Source: Opitutus sp.
GTDB lineage: Bacteria > Verrucomicrobiota > Verrucomicrobiia > Opitutales > Opitutaceae
DNA length: 64,000 nt
Reading direction: 5' to 3'
Assembly: GCA_024707325.1 (NCBI GenBank)
Contig: JANPZY010000004.1
Span: 434,001-498,000, forward strand
The position numbers were made by a program, and so were the translations under genes. Shown piece after piece: positions 63,467 to 64,000 of this stretch. Below the pieces are notes generated by a model. That model was not told where the DNA came from. It saw only the letters and a list, made by a program, of their open reading frames with translations, and did no database searches. Position 1 is the first letter of the stretch, and each line of letters begins with the position of its first letter.

Positions 63467-64000
63467 ATGGCCTCCGTCGCGGTCGAAAATTACCTCAAAC
63501 ACATTCTACTGCTTTCCGAGCAGACGGACGGGCTTGTATCGATGGGGGCGCTGGCTACCTCGCTTCAAGTCGTGCCCGGCACTGCTACGACGATGGTCAA
63601 GGGTCTGGCTGACGAAGGCTTGGTGGAACACCGGCCGCGCCAGGGTGTGCGTTTGACTTCGTCCGGCCGGCGCGTGGCTCTCAACGTTCTCCGTAAACAC
63701 CGGCTGGTGGAGACGTTTCTCGTCAATGTGCTCAAGATGGACTGGGCCGACGTGCACTCGGAGGCCGAGCAGCTCGAGCATGCGATTTCCGACGAGGTGC
63801 TCGACCGGCTCGATGCCTTGCTCGGCTACCCCACCAGCGATCCGCACGGCGATCCGATCCCGAGTTCTCAAGGAAAACTGAACTCGCAGGTTTACGCCAC
63901 ACTCGCCACCTGCGCGCTCGCCAAATCGCTGCGCATCGTGCGTGTCACCGACCAGTCCGCCGAATTTCTGCAATTCTCCGAGCAAAACTCGCTCCGCCCG
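63467..64000 (+). CDS. mntR: DtxR/MntR-family metal-dependent repressor (partial, 3' end outside window)
   Basis: 178 codons seen, frame open to the window edge. Winged-helix N-terminus: VENYLKHILLLSEQ, VSMGALATSLQVVPGTATTM (recognition helix), VKGLADEGLVEHRPRQGVRL. Dimerisation and metal domain: VLRKHRLVETFL (His and Glu ligands), VHSEAEQLEHAISDEVLDRL (His, Glu, His ligands; Gln where DtxR has Cys102, which argues against the iron-type DtxR) and YPTSDPHGDPIPSS. A C-terminal SH3/FeoA-like domain begins at SLRIVRVTDQS. Divergent from a Mn-type importer and facing a shared palindrome, so a manganese-responsive repressor is likely. Confidence 0.88.
   Translation, partial: MASVAVENYLKHILLLSEQTDGLVSMGALATSLQVVPGTATTMVKGLADEGLVEHRPRQGVRLTSSGRRVALNVLRKHRLVETFLVNVLKMDWADVHSEAEQLEHAISDEVLDRLDALLGYPTSDPHGDPIPSSQGKLNSQVYATLATCALAKSLRIVRVTDQSAEFLQFSEQNSLRP

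Noticed and set aside
1..64000. tRNA or rRNA genes in the intergenic gaps
   Set aside because: No T-loop consensus with matching acceptor arms or rRNA-like conserved segments was seen; a covariance search would be needed to exclude small RNAs.

Overview
The window is GC-rich, densely coded and bacterial. A TonB-dependent receptor with an N-terminal start typical of Opitutaceae, a bacterial-type ProS, an LpxI-type lipid A enzyme (so a Gram-negative envelope) and the general protein character point to Verrucomicrobiota, probably order Opitutales. That placement is by recognition, not by a search. I see no rRNA, tRNA, CRISPR array, integrase or transposase gene. Clear Shine-Dalgarno sequences are uncommon, so several starts were chosen by signal peptide or family alignment.

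Layout. 1-2736 (minus): a coupled pair, an intact HtrA protease and a catalytically dead HtrA-like protein that runs off the left edge. 2739-5312: leuS. 5387-11718: an exopolysaccharide export set (two-domain FecR protein, outer-membrane barrel, Wza-like protein, Wzc-like tyrosine kinase). 12115-25690: mixed housekeeping genes (beta-helix protein, lpxI, bifunctional nuclease, dus, sufT, sppA, a conserved unknown, a tandem duplicated secreted pair, ndk, epimerase, photolyase). 25751-46326: glgA, rnr, DUF5069, an IorAB-type molybdenum hydroxylase, family B DNA polymerase, clpS, proS, argA, RidA, amidase, amidohydrolase and a Rieske oxygenase. 46430-58017: a purine/nucleoside island (NCS2 permease, TonB receptor, three secreted nucleoside-phosphorylase-fold proteins, AzgA-like permease, adenine deaminase, secreted adenosine deaminase). 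58491-58856: a small HTH protein between two matching palindromes. 59009-64000: a manganese-type ABC importer with an outer-membrane protein, divergent from a DtxR/MntR regulator and sharing a palindromic operator with it.

The purine island reads as one route. Nucleosides could cross the outer membrane through the TonB receptor, be deaminated and hydrolysed in the periplasm, enter as bases through two NCS2 permeases, and have adenine deaminated in the cytoplasm. This is inference from gene content and signal peptides.

The least explained feature is a dispersed non-coding repeat found at seven places (near 11.7, 16.7, 20.8, 31.0, 40.7, 44.4 and 58.2 kb). It is a run of 11-bp units, each an 8-bp core plus a 3-bp spacer, and two core types alternate (GTCCGCAC or its reverse complement GTGCGGAC, and GTCGNGNC), so the composite period is 22 bp. 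Five arrays start at, or lie within one to three units of, a gene's stop codon and run in its sense direction. Two lie beyond an intrinsic terminator and run in the opposite sense. There are about 95 units in 64 kb. I do not recognise this family.

Ten single-base frame disruptions in six otherwise intact genes sit mostly in homopolymers or GC dinucleotide runs (seven look like extra bases, three like lost bases). They are more likely sequencing errors than gene decay, and those genes are annotated across their full extent.
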